Below, piece by piece: positions 1-7,326 of a stretch of 64,000 bases of DNA. Each line of letters begins with the position of its first letter. The first letter of the stretch is position 1. The DNA comes from Actinomadura madurae. Lineage in GTDB: Bacteria > Actinomycetota > Actinomycetes > Streptosporangiales > Streptosporangiaceae. The translations under genes were made by a program, and so were the position numbers. Where the stretch lies: positions 1-64,000 of the forward strand of contig NZ_FOVH01000010.1 in assembly GCF_900115095.1 (NCBI RefSeq), read 5' to 3'. Below the pieces are notes generated by a model. It saw only the letters and a list, made by a program, of their open reading frames with translations. It ran no database searches and was not told the DNA's origin.

Positions 1-456
1 TTCGGGCGCGTTCTGGTGTCCATCCGCGACAACCCCGCCCGCGCCCGCGCCCTGGGCTATCCGGTGGACCGGTACCGGCTGCTGGCCTTCGTGCTGTCGG
101 CCGGGCTGTCGGGCCTGGCCGGGGGCGTGTTCGCGGTCGGGCACGGCTTCGCCTCCCTGGAAGGGGTGTACTGGACCACCTCCGGGCAGGCGGTGATGAT
201 GGTCATCCTGGGCGGCATCGGCACCCTGTGGGGCGGCGCCATCGGCGCGGCCCTGGTCGTCCAACTCCAGGACTTTTTGGCCACCGCCGGATTCCAGGAA
301 ACCGGAATCGTCACCGGATCCATCTTCATCGTCATCGTCCTGCTGTTCCGCCGCGGCATCTGGGGCACCGCCCGCCACCTCCTGACCACCCGCCACCCAC
401 CCACACCCGACCAACCCGCACCCGAAACCAAAGAACCCGTCGACACCCCAGCCTGA
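1..456 (+). CDS. livM: Branched-chain amino acid ABC transporter permease, C-terminal part (5' end outside the window)
   Basis: The reading frame is open from the first base, so the gene begins upstream. The visible 151 residues start with FGRVLVSIRDNPARARALGY, the conserved cytoplasmic loop of LivM-type permeases that contacts the ATPase. Three hydrophobic segments follow (around residues 25-45, 62-85 and 100-117), then a Pro/Thr-rich hydrophilic tail. LivM pairs with LivH in the inner membrane to import branched-chain amino acids or related amides. The partner genes would lie to the left. The permease family is clear, but the substrate is not: many actinobacterial LivM paralogues serve urea, amides or aromatic acids. 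Confidence 0.85.
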   Translation, partial: FGRVLVSIRDNPARARALGYPVDRYRLLAFVLSAGLSGLAGGVFAVGHGFASLEGVYWTTSGQAVMMVILGGIGTLWGGAIGAALVVQLQDFLATAGFQETGIVTGSIFIVIVLLFRRGIWGTARHLLTTRHPPTPDQPAPETKEPVDTPA

Positions 457-478
457 CCCGCGAACGCGCGGGTCAGGC
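451..478. terminator. Perfect 12-bp hairpin between convergent genes
   Basis: GCCTGACCCGCG (451-462) and CGCGGGTCAGGC (467-478) are exact inverted repeats around a 4-nt loop. The stem starts at the stop codon of the permease gene and faces the end of the gene at 513. There is no T-run, as is usual in high-GC actinobacteria, and it could act in both directions. Confidence 0.65.
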
Positions 479-512
479 CGGTCCTGATCGTGCGGTCCGG
501 GCGCGCCGTGCG

Positions 513-1397
513 TCAGGCCGCGGGCACGGCCACCCGGATGGCGAGCAGCTCCGCCTCCCGGGCGGCCTTGCGGGCGTGCTCATGGAAGTCGGGCGCGGCG
601 CACGCGAAGAGCGTGCGGCCGTCGGAGCCGCCGAGCGCGCAGGCGAAGACGTTGATGCCGAGGCTCAGCTCGTCGGTGATCTCGCCGCCGTCCGTCACGC
701 GGATCAGCCGGGCGCCGAGCGCGTCCGCCACCCACAGCCCGCCGCCGGCGTCCAGGCAGGCGCCGTCCGGGGCGACCGAGACGCTGGCCAGCATCCGCTC
801 GACGGACCGGTCGGTCGGCAGCGGCCCGAACCGGGCCCACGTGCGCCGGTTGACGAGCCGGCCGTCCCCGGTGACGTCGAACGCGCTGATGCGGTCGCCG
901 AACGTCTCGTTCACGACCAGGACGCCGTCCGCCGTGATCGCGCTGCCGTTGGGGAACCAGAGGTCGTCCGCCACCTCGGTCACCTCGCCGCCCGGATCCA
1001 CCCGGTGCAGGGCCGCCGGCTCCAGCGGCGCGCCGTTCATGAGGTCGAAGCCGAAGTTGCCGACGTACGCCCGGCCCTCGGCGTCGACGACCATGTCGTT
1101 GAGGTGGCCCGCCGCGTGCCCGCTCAGGTCCGCGTGGACGGCGAGCGAGCCGTCCGCCTCGCGCCGCAGGATCCTGCGGTCGCGCATGGAGACGATGAGC
1201 AGCCGGCCGTCCGGAAGCCAGCCCAGCCCGGACGGCTGCTCGGGGACGTCCGCCTCCACCTGGAGATCGGATCCGTCCTCGCGCACCGAGTACACCTGGT
1301 GCGTGTAGAAGTCGGAGAACCAGAGGCGCTCGTCACGCCAGCGCGGCGCCTCCAGGAAGGCGAAGTCGCTGAGCACAGTGCTCGCCTTGGTGGACAT
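513..1397 (-). CDS. SMP-30/gluconolactonase/LRE family protein
   Basis: This 294-residue protein has the six-bladed propeller pattern of the SMP-30/gluconolactonase family. The N-terminal EAPRWR carries the usual metal-binding Glu, a central Asn lies in HLNDMVVD, and LWFPNGSAITADG supplies another conserved Asn. Family members are Ca/Zn-dependent lactonases or esterases opening sugar lactones or cyclic esters. It has no signal peptide and is probably cytosolic. It is the last gene of a same-strand set with an SDR and an acyl-CoA ligase, 39 nt behind the SDR. This suggests hydrolysis of a lactone or ester intermediate in the same catabolic route. The substrate cannot be read from the sequence. 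Confidence 0.8.
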   Translation of the reverse strand: MSTKASTVLSDFAFLEAPRWRDERLWFSDFYTHQVYSVREDGSDLQVEADVPEQPSGLGWLPDGRLLIVSMRDRRILRREADGSLAVHADLSGHAAGHLNDMVVDAEGRAYVGNFGFDLMNGAPLEPAALHRVDPGGEVTEVADDLWFPNGSAITADGVLVVNETFGDRISAFDVTGDGRLVNRRTWARFGPLPTDRSVERMLASVSVAPDGACLDAGGGLWVADALGARLIRVTDGGEITDELSLGINVFACALGGSDGRTLFACAAPDFHEHARKAAREAELLAIRVAVPAA

Positions 1398-1436
1398 GTT
1401 GCCTCCTGCGGTTGTGGATGCCGGGACCTGGCCGCG

Positions 1437-2174
1437 TCACACTGAGATACCCCCGTCCACCGGCAGCACGACGCCGGTGATGTAGGAGGCCTCGGCCGAG
1501 GCGAGGAACGCCACGGCGCCGGCGATCTCCGAGGGGTCGGCGAAGCGTCCCATCGGGATCGACGCGGTGAGCCGCTCCAGCGTCTCGGCCGGGACGGAGT
1601 CGATCATGCGGGTCTGCGCGTTGGGCGAGATCGCGTTCACCGTGATGCCGAACCGCGCGAGCTCCTTGGCCGCCGTCTTGGTGAAGCCGATGATGCCGGC
1701 CTTGGCCATGGCGTAGTTGGACTGCCCGGGATTGCCCCGCAGCCCGGTGAAGGAGGTGACGTTGATGACGCGCCCGCCGCCCTGCCGCCGGAAGTGGGGG
1801 ACCGCGGCGCGGGTGAACCGGAACGTTCCGCCGGCGTGGACCGCCATGACGGCCTCGTAGTCCTCGTCCGTGAGCTTCCACAGCACGCCGTCGCGCAGGA
1901 TGCCCGCGTTGTTGACCAGCACGTCGATGCGGCCGGACTCCGCGACGACCCGCTCCACGACCTCGTTCACCCGCGCGGTGTCTGAGACGTCGGCGACCAG
2001 CCCCGTCGCGCCGGTCTCAGCCGCCGCGAGCTTGACCTCCTCGGCGTCGGAGTCGACGAGGTACACCGTCGCGCCCGCGTCCCGGAAGTGCTGCCCGACG
2101 GCCCGCCCGACGCCGCGGGCGGCGCCGGTCACGACGACGGTCCGGCCGGTGAAGTCGAAGGTCAGGTTCGACAT
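1437..2174 (-). CDS. SDR family NAD(P)-dependent oxidoreductase (FabG-like)
   Basis: A classical 245-residue short-chain dehydrogenase. The cofactor motif TGAARGVG is at about residues 15-22, LVNNAG near residue 84, and a catalytic Ser-Tyr-Lys set appears in NVTSF and SNYAMAKAG. It ends in the usual VLPVDGG segment. Asp after the second strand (YLVDSDAEE) suggests NAD preference. ATG at 2174 is chosen because AGGAGG lies 7 nt upstream; GTG at 2177 is in the same frame. It sits between the acyl-CoA ligase and the SMP-30 gene on one strand, so it probably oxidises or reduces a hydroxy/keto intermediate of that pathway. The exact substrate is unknown. Confidence 0.85.
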   Translation of the reverse strand: MSNLTFDFTGRTVVVTGAARGVGRAVGQHFRDAGATVYLVDSDAEEVKLAAAETGATGLVADVSDTARVNEVVERVVAESGRIDVLVNNAGILRDGVLWKLTDEDYEAVMAVHAGGTFRFTRAAVPHFRRQGGGRVINVTSFTGLRGNPGQSNYAMAKAGIIGFTKTAAKELARFGITVNAISPNAQTRMIDSVPAETLERLTASIPMGRFADPSEIAGAVAFLASAEASYITGVVLPVDGGISV

Positions 2175-2225
2175 CACGACGCCTCCTCCCGGACGGTCAC
2201 GGCGGCGGGCAGGGGACGGGGCGGG

Positions 2226-3860
2226 CTACTGGTCGTCGGCATGCTGCTCCTGCTGGTGTGCGGCGAACTGCTCTCTGAGGGTCGTCTTGGAGAACTTGCC
2301 GGTCCCGGTCTTGGGGATCTCGGCGAGGATCCGGATCCGCTCGGGGATCCACCAGGAGGCCACCCGGCCGGTCAGGTGCTCCCGCAGGCCCGCCGCGTCG
2401 AGGTCGCGCCCGGGGGCGAGGACGACGCAGGCGAGGGGGCGCTCGCCCCACCGGGCGTCCGGCACGCCGATGACCGCCGCCTCCACCACGTCGGGGTGGG
2501 CCATGATCTCGTTCTCCAGGGCGCCGGAGGAGATCCACTCGCCGCCCGACTTCACCATGTCCTTGGTGCGGTCGACGATGCGGACGTAGCCGTACCGGTC
2601 GATGGTCGCGACGTCGCCGGTGCGCAGCCAGCCGTCCTCGGTGAACTGCGACTCGCCCGGATCGGCGCCGAAGTAGCGGGACGCGACCGTGGGCCCGGCC
2701 ACCTGGAGCTCGCCGGGCGTCGTGCCGTCGTGGTCGACGCGGCCGCCGTCCTCGCCGACCAGCCGCAGCTCGGTGAGCGGGAGGGACGGGCCGGGAGCGG
2801 CGAGTATCGCCCGCCGGGCGCCCGCGTCGAGCCCGTCGTGCACGGTCGCGAGCCGGGCGGAGGCCACCACCGGGCTGGTCTCGGTCATGCCCCACGAGCT
2901 GCTGAGCGGGACGCCGGTCGCCTCGTGCCACTCCCGCGCGAGCGCGTCCGGTACCGGGCTGCCCCCGGACACGACCTTGCGCAGCGACGAGACGTCGACC
3001 TGCCCGATCAGCGGGAGGAGGGAGCGCCAGATCGCCGGCACCCCGGCCGTGAACGTCACGCGGTGCCCGGACATCTGGCGGGCGAGCGCCGCCGAGTTCA
3101 TCGCGGGGCCCGGCAGCACGAGGTCGGCGCCGGCGAGCGCCGCGGCGTAGGGCAGGCCCCACGCGTTGACGTGGAACATCGGCACGATCGGCATCACGAC
3201 GTCGCGCTCGCCGATCCCGAAGTTGTCGGTGCCGAGGATCAGCAGCGTGTGCAGGACGATCGAGCGGTGGCTGTAGAGCACGCCCTTGGGCCGCCCGGTC
3301 GTGCCCGAGGTGTAGCAGAGGCTCGCGGCGTCGTTCTCGTCGATCGCGATGGGCGGTGCCTCGCCGGGCGTCTCCGCGAGGAGCGCCTCGTAGTCGATGA
3401 TCCGGGGGTCGTCCGGTACCTCCTCGGTGCCGCCGTCGTCCATCAGCACGACGTGCCGCACGGCCGGGGCCTTCTCCACCAGAGGCCACACCGTGGCGAT
3501 GAGGGAGCGGTCGACGAACAGGACGCCGTCCTCGGCGTCGTTGAGGATGTAGGTCAGCTCGGCGGCGAACAGCCGGTGGTTCAGGGTGTGCAGCACCCGG
3601 CGACCGCTCGGCACCCCGAGGTAGAGCTCGACATGGCGCTGGGAGTTCCAGGCGAACGTGCCCACGCGGGCGCCGCGCGGCACGCCGAGGACGTCCAGGG
3701 CGGCGGTGAGCCGGCGCGCGCGGGCGACGACCTGCCCCCAGGTGGCGGTGGTCTCGCCGTCGGCGGTGGCGGTGACGACCCGCTTGTGCGCGAACATCCG
3801 CTCGGCGCGGCGCATGAGGACGGGGACGTCGAGAGACCGGTCCTGCATCAGACCGTGCAT
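2226..3860 (-). CDS. AMP-binding acyl-CoA ligase (long-chain fatty acid-CoA ligase type)
   Basis: The 544-residue protein belongs to the ANL adenylating superfamily and should form an acyl-AMP and then an acyl-CoA. The P-loop LCYTSGTTGRPKG, the A5 motif WGMTETSP, the A7/A8 hinge GWLRTGDVATIDRYG followed by RTKDMVKSGGEWIS, and the C-terminal Lys in KTGTGKFSK are all intact. ATG at 3860 is preferred over the longer open frame because GGAGG lies 5-6 nt upstream. The promoter overlaps a palindrome shared with the TetR gene region. Gene order (ligase, SDR, SMP-30) suggests activation and breakdown of a carboxylic acid whose identity is not visible. Confidence 0.88.
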   Translation of the reverse strand: MHGLMQDRSLDVPVLMRRAERMFAHKRVVTATADGETTATWGQVVARARRLTAALDVLGVPRGARVGTFAWNSQRHVELYLGVPSGRRVLHTLNHRLFAAELTYILNDAEDGVLFVDRSLIATVWPLVEKAPAVRHVVLMDDGGTEEVPDDPRIIDYEALLAETPGEAPPIAIDENDAASLCYTSGTTGRPKGVLYSHRSIVLHTLLILGTDNFGIGERDVVMPIVPMFHVNAWGLPYAAALAGADLVLPGPAMNSAALARQMSGHRVTFTAGVPAIWRSLLPLIGQVDVSSLRKVVSGGSPVPDALAREWHEATGVPLSSSWGMTETSPVVASARLATVHDGLDAGARRAILAAPGPSLPLTELRLVGEDGGRVDHDGTTPGELQVAGPTVASRYFGADPGESQFTEDGWLRTGDVATIDRYGYVRIVDRTKDMVKSGGEWISSGALENEIMAHPDVVEAAVIGVPDARWGERPLACVVLAPGRDLDAAGLREHLTGRVASWWIPERIRILAEIPKTGTGKFSKTTLREQFAAHQQEQHADDQ

Positions 3861-3892
3861 GGAACCTCCGGCACCGCGGCGGGAGCTGGTGC

Positions 3893-3933
3893 TTACTAAG
3901 CGCATAGTTAGCGTCGCGGCGGTCGCTTGTCAA
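3893..3933 (-). promoter_or_regulatory. Promoter of the acyl-CoA ligase operon with overlapping TetR-type operator
   Basis: On the minus strand TTGACA (3928-3933) and TAACTA (3905-3910) are separated by exactly 17 bp, a good sigma-70-type promoter. The 18-bp near-palindrome TAACTATGCGCTTAGTAA (3893-3910) starts at the -10 hexamer. Its consensus TNACTA-N-GCGC-N-TAGTNA is repeated at 4723-4740 upstream of the TetR gene. A repressor bound here would block RNA polymerase. The TetR protein encoded between the two sites is the obvious candidate. Confidence 0.75.
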
Positions 3934-3958
3934 CAGGTGGGACGGGACGGGGAACGGC

Positions 3959-4618
3959 CTACTTCGCGACCAGCTTCAGCGCGAGTTCGGCGTAGAAATC
4001 ACCGAGCTGCTCCGGCGAGTCGGGGCCGTCGAGCCGGTACCAGCGGACGAGGTCGATGCTCAGCGAGAGCATCGCGCGGGCGACCCGCTTGACGTCGACG
4101 TCCGCGAAGGACCCGTCGCCGACCCCGCGGGCGACCGCGTCGCGGAAGAACTCGTTGGTCCGGTGGCGCAGCTCCAGGATCTCCTCGTAGTGCTCGGCCG
4201 TCAGCCCGGTCAGCTCGATCTGGCAGACGCGCGCCGCCACGTGATGGCGGGCGTGCCAGATCGTGTACGCCGAGACGATGGCGCGCAGCCGGTCGGCCGC
4301 CCCTTCCAGGGCCAGGATGGCGGGATCCTGGACGTGCGACAGGACCCGTTCGTGGCTGACCCGGATGATCTCGAACAGGACCAGTTCCTTCGAGGGGAAG
4401 TGAACGTAGAGCGCCGCGGGGCTGAGCCCGACCCCCTCGGCGATGTCCCGCGTCGTCGTCGCGTGGAAGCCGTTGGCGGCGAAGCAGCGCACCGCCGAGG
4501 TCAACAGGTTCCGCTGCACCGTGCCGAGCTCGGCGCGCCACAGATCGGGGGAGTGGTCCTGCAGCCGGGGATCGTCCGCCAGGTCCTGTGCCGTGAACCT
4601 GGCCTGCCGTTTGGCCAT
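3959..4618 (-). CDS. TetR/AcrR family transcriptional regulator
   Basis: The 219-residue protein has an N-terminal TetR DNA-binding domain (about residues 35-82). It includes the helix-turn-helix TTRDIAEGVGLSPAALYVHF and the following FPSKELVLFEI stretch. The all-helical C-terminal ligand domain is of the type seen in regulators of fatty acid or acyl-CoA metabolism. It lies upstream of and co-directional with the acyl-CoA ligase gene. Matching 18-bp palindromes occur upstream of this gene (4723-4740) and in the ligase promoter (3893-3910), which suggests autoregulation plus control of the ligase operon. The inducer is probably the acid or its CoA ester, which is an inference. Confidence 0.85.
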   Translation of the reverse strand: MAKRQARFTAQDLADDPRLQDHSPDLWRAELGTVQRNLLTSAVRCFAANGFHATTTRDIAEGVGLSPAALYVHFPSKELVLFEIIRVSHERVLSHVQDPAILALEGAADRLRAIVSAYTIWHARHHVAARVCQIELTGLTAEHYEEILELRHRTNEFFRDAVARGVGDGSFADVDVKRVARAMLSLSIDLVRWYRLDGPDSPEQLGDFYAELALKLVAK

Positions 4619-4722
4619 CCGCGACCCTCGCCTCCTTCACGTGCCCGGCACGGTACCGATGCCGCTCGGCGGGCCCGGCGGACGCGGTCCGCGGCGGCCC
4701 CTGACGTCCGCATCCTAGCGGC

Positions 4723-4740
4723 TGACTATGCGCTTAGTTA
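4723..4740. promoter_or_regulatory. TetR-type operator in the divergent TetR / GAF-PucR intergenic region
   Basis: TGACTATGCGCTTAGTTA matches the minus-strand copy in the ligase promoter at 16 of 18 positions and has the same TNACTA-N-GCGC-N-TAGTNA symmetry. It lies 105 bp upstream of the TetR start and 33 bp upstream of the GAF/PucR gene start, so it could control both. A possible -10, TATAGT, partly overlaps its right end (4739-4744). Confidence 0.7.
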
Positions 4741-4772
4741 TAGTGGCGTGTACCGCGTTGACGGGAGAAGGT

Positions 4773-6644
4773 GTGAACAGGCCCAGTTTTCTCCGGCTTC
4801 TCGTCGACGGGGCGCCGCTGCCCCTCTACGACGAGGTCCTGAACCGCATGGTGGCGGAAGCCGCCTCTTCCGCCGAGGTAGCGGACCTCCAGGCGGAGCA
4901 TACGCTCGCCCTCCACCTTCGCGACACGCTGGAGAAGCGGCATTCCCGCCAGGAACAGCAGCGGGCGCTGGTCGAGTGCGCGAAGGAGCTCGCGGAGGAC
5001 CGCAGCGACCCCGACACGATCCTGACCCTGATCGTGAGCCAGGCGCAGCGGCTGCTCGGCTGCGACATGGCCTATCTGAGCCTGAACGACAACGAGGAAC
5101 GCGTCACCTGCATGCGGGTGATGGTCGGCGCGACGTCCTCGGCCTGGAAGGACGTCCGGATCCCGTTCGGCGCCGGCGTCGGCGGCAGGGTCGCCGCCAC
5201 CGGCACGCCGTTCTCGACGCCCGACTACTTCAGCGACGAGCGCCTGGCGCACGATCCGGACGTCGACGCCTCGGTCAGGGCGGAGCGGCAGGTGTCGATC
5301 GTCGGCGTGCCGCTGCGCACCGGCACCGTCATCGGGGTGCTCTTCGGGGCCAACCGCACGCCGGGGCCGTTCTCCCACGACGCCATCGCCCTGCTCGGCT
5401 CCTTCGCCGACCTCGCCGCGTCCGCGATCGACCGGGCGCGGGAGAGGTACGAGAAGGACCGGGCGCTGACCGCCCTGCGGCAGCGGACGGTCGACCAGGA
5501 GCGGGCGGTCGCGGCGCACGACCAGAGCATGGACATCGTGCTGCGCGGCGGCGGTGTCCAGGAGGTCGTGACCGCGGTGGGCGACCAGCTCGGCGGCGTG
5601 CTCGCCATCTTCGACGAGTTCCAGACGCCCGTCGCCTGGACGCCCGGGGCGCCGCCGGAGGCCCTCCAGGCGATGGCGGTCGCGGCGGGCGGCCGGCCGG
5701 GCGGCTCCTCCGGCGTCACGCGGGACGGGACGTACTGGGCCACCGGCCTCGTCGCCGGCGGCGAGAACCTCGGCACCCTGGTCTGGGCCCCGCCGGCGGC
5801 CCCCGCCGGGGTCGGCGACCTGGACCGGCGCCTGCTCGGGCGGGCGGCCGTCGTCGCCTCGCTGCTCCAGCTGTTCGGCCGCAACCTGGCCGCCGCCGAG
5901 GCCCGGGTGCGCGGCGAGCTGCTGGACGACCTGCTCACGCCCAACCCGCGCACGTACTCCTCCCTGGCCGAGCGCGCCCTGCGGATCGGCTACCAGCCGC
6001 AGAAGCGGCACGCCGTCGTCGTCGCGCACATCCGGGCGGAGAAACGGCACAGCCTCGCCTCGGTGGCGTCCGACCTCGCGGCCGCCCGCGACGGGCTGAG
6101 CACCGTGCGGGACGGTCTCGCGGTGCTGGTCATCCCCTCCGACGACCCGTCGCTCACCGGCCGCCAGATCTCGCGGTCGATGACCACGCGGCTGAGGTCG
6201 CCGGTCACCGTCGGCGCCGCGGGGCCGGTCGACGACCCGGCGGACCTGCCCGCCGCCTACGCCGAGGCGCTGGCCTGCGCCCAGGCGCTGCTCCGGCTCG
6301 AACGCACCGGCTCCGCCGCCACGGCCGACGACCTCGGCTACGCCGGTCTGCTCCTCGGCGACGGCGCGTCCGCGGCCCGGTTCGTGATGCGGACGCTGGG
6401 CCCGGTCATCCAGCACGACGAGCAGCGCTCGACCGTCCTGATGGAGACGCTGGACACCTACTTCGCCACCGGGCAGAGCCTCGTCGCGAGCGCCAAGCGG
6501 CTGCACATCCACCCGAACACCGTCACGCAGCGCCTCGACCGGGTCAAGCGCCTCCTCGGCAAGGACTGGAACAGCCCGGACCACACGCTCGAAGTGCAGC
6601 TGGCGCTCCGCCTCCACCGCCTCAGCCGCGACCTCGACGACTGA
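4773..6644 (+). CDS. GAF-domain regulator with C-terminal PucR-type helix-turn-helix
   Basis: A 623-residue cytosolic regulator. A GAF domain occupies roughly residues 85-225 (DMAYLSLND through GVLFGANRTPGPFS), followed by a short coiled-coil-like stretch. The C-terminus is the PucR/CdaR helix-turn-helix, TYFATGQSLVASAKRLHIHP then NTVTQRLDRV, ending LEVQLALRLHRL. GTG at 4773 is preferred because GGAGAAG lies just upstream. The ATG at 4728 lies inside the operator palindrome and is unlikely. Such proteins usually activate catabolic genes after the GAF domain binds an aromatic or other small ligand. It is divergent from the TetR-ligase group and probably acts on the same pathway. Confidence 0.8.
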   Translation: MNRPSFLRLLVDGAPLPLYDEVLNRMVAEAASSAEVADLQAEHTLALHLRDTLEKRHSRQEQQRALVECAKELAEDRSDPDTILTLIVSQAQRLLGCDMAYLSLNDNEERVTCMRVMVGATSSAWKDVRIPFGAGVGGRVAATGTPFSTPDYFSDERLAHDPDVDASVRAERQVSIVGVPLRTGTVIGVLFGANRTPGPFSHDAIALLGSFADLAASAIDRARERYEKDRALTALRQRTVDQERAVAAHDQSMDIVLRGGGVQEVVTAVGDQLGGVLAIFDEFQTPVAWTPGAPPEALQAMAVAAGGRPGGSSGVTRDGTYWATGLVAGGENLGTLVWAPPAAPAGVGDLDRRLLGRAAVVASLLQLFGRNLAAAEARVRGELLDDLLTPNPRTYSSLAERALRIGYQPQKRHAVVVAHIRAEKRHSLASVASDLAAARDGLSTVRDGLAVLVIPSDDPSLTGRQISRSMTTRLRSPVTVGAAGPVDDPADLPAAYAEALACAQALLRLERTGSAATADDLGYAGLLLGDGASAARFVMRTLGPVIQHDEQRSTVLMETLDTYFATGQSLVASAKRLHIHPNTVTQRLDRVKRLLGKDWNSPDHTLEVQLALRLHRLSRDLDD

Positions 6645-6691
6645 CCGCGGGCGGGGGCGGCCGGTCGGTGACCGAGGCGCTTCCCCCCCGG

Positions 6692-7249
6692 TCAGCGGCG
6701 TGCGCCTTCGGTGCAACGATGATCTCCCCGCCCTCCGGCCGCCGGAGGGGCGGCCCAGGGGGATCGCCCGCGCGAGCTGCGGCGGCGGGCCCGGAACGCC
6801 GCGACCTTCCTCCTCAGCACGTCGTCCGTCCTCGCCGGCCCCGCGGCGAGGAACTCCTCGCCCGCCTCGGCGCGGTCGGGCTCCAGGCGCGGGGTGGTGC
6901 CGCGGTCGGCGATCCGCGCCGAGGTGATCGTGAGTTCGTAGTGGGCCCACACCATGGCGGCGTTGACCAGCCGCCGGGGGGTGGCGCGCACGAGATAGAC
7001 GTCGGACAGCGCGGTGACGATCAGCAGGACGGGCGCGCCGCCGTCCAAGTTGACCGCCGTGGGGTCCGTCGGCCAGACCGCCACGCGCAGGTGCCGGTCG
7101 TCGACGGCGCGCAACTCGCCCCAGTCGGGCACGCAGACCTGGGGCGGCCCGTCCGCGCCGCAGGTGATCATGACGACGGGTCGCTGGTGGGAGGGGGAGC
7201 TGGTGATCGCAGTGACGGCGGCTGGGAGTACCCCGTGGCGTTCGATCAT
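6692..7249 (-). CDS. Flavin-reductase-like / pyridoxamine-phosphate-oxidase-fold protein
   Basis: A 185-residue protein with an N-terminal split-barrel pattern: TSSPSHQRPVVMITCGADGPPQVCVPDWGE in parts, then LRVAVWPTDPTAVNL and a VLLIVTALSDVYLVRATPRR region. These resemble FMN-binding split-barrel enzymes. The C-terminal third is charged and Arg-rich. ATG at 7249 is my choice; ATG at 7279 in the same frame adds ten residues, and neither has a strong ribosome-binding site. It lies 77 nt downstream of the NACHT gene on the same strand and might be read through with the STAND operon. Its role is unknown and the family call is only moderately secure. Confidence 0.55.
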   Translation of the reverse strand: MIERHGVLPAAVTAITSSPSHQRPVVMITCGADGPPQVCVPDWGELRAVDDRHLRVAVWPTDPTAVNLDGGAPVLLIVTALSDVYLVRATPRRLVNAAMVWAHYELTITSARIADRGTTPRLEPDRAEAGEEFLAAGPARTDDVLRRKVAAFRARRRSSRGRSPWAAPPAAGGRGDHRCTEGARR

Positions 7250-7326
7250 ACGTTCGATATTACCGCAGAGGGGGGACATCGCGGCATCGGCGCGACGGTG
7301 ACAGTTCTGGCGACGGCCGGCGATGC

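Noticed and set aside
2088..3899. A 603-codon plus-strand frame opposite the acyl-CoA ligase gene
   Set aside because: It mirrors a strongly supported ligase with all motifs intact, and its own translation shows no recognisable fold.
4728..4772. Upstream ATG of the GAF/PucR frame
   Set aside because: It lies inside the TetR-type operator and has no ribosome-binding site, while GTG 4773 has GGAGAAG in place.
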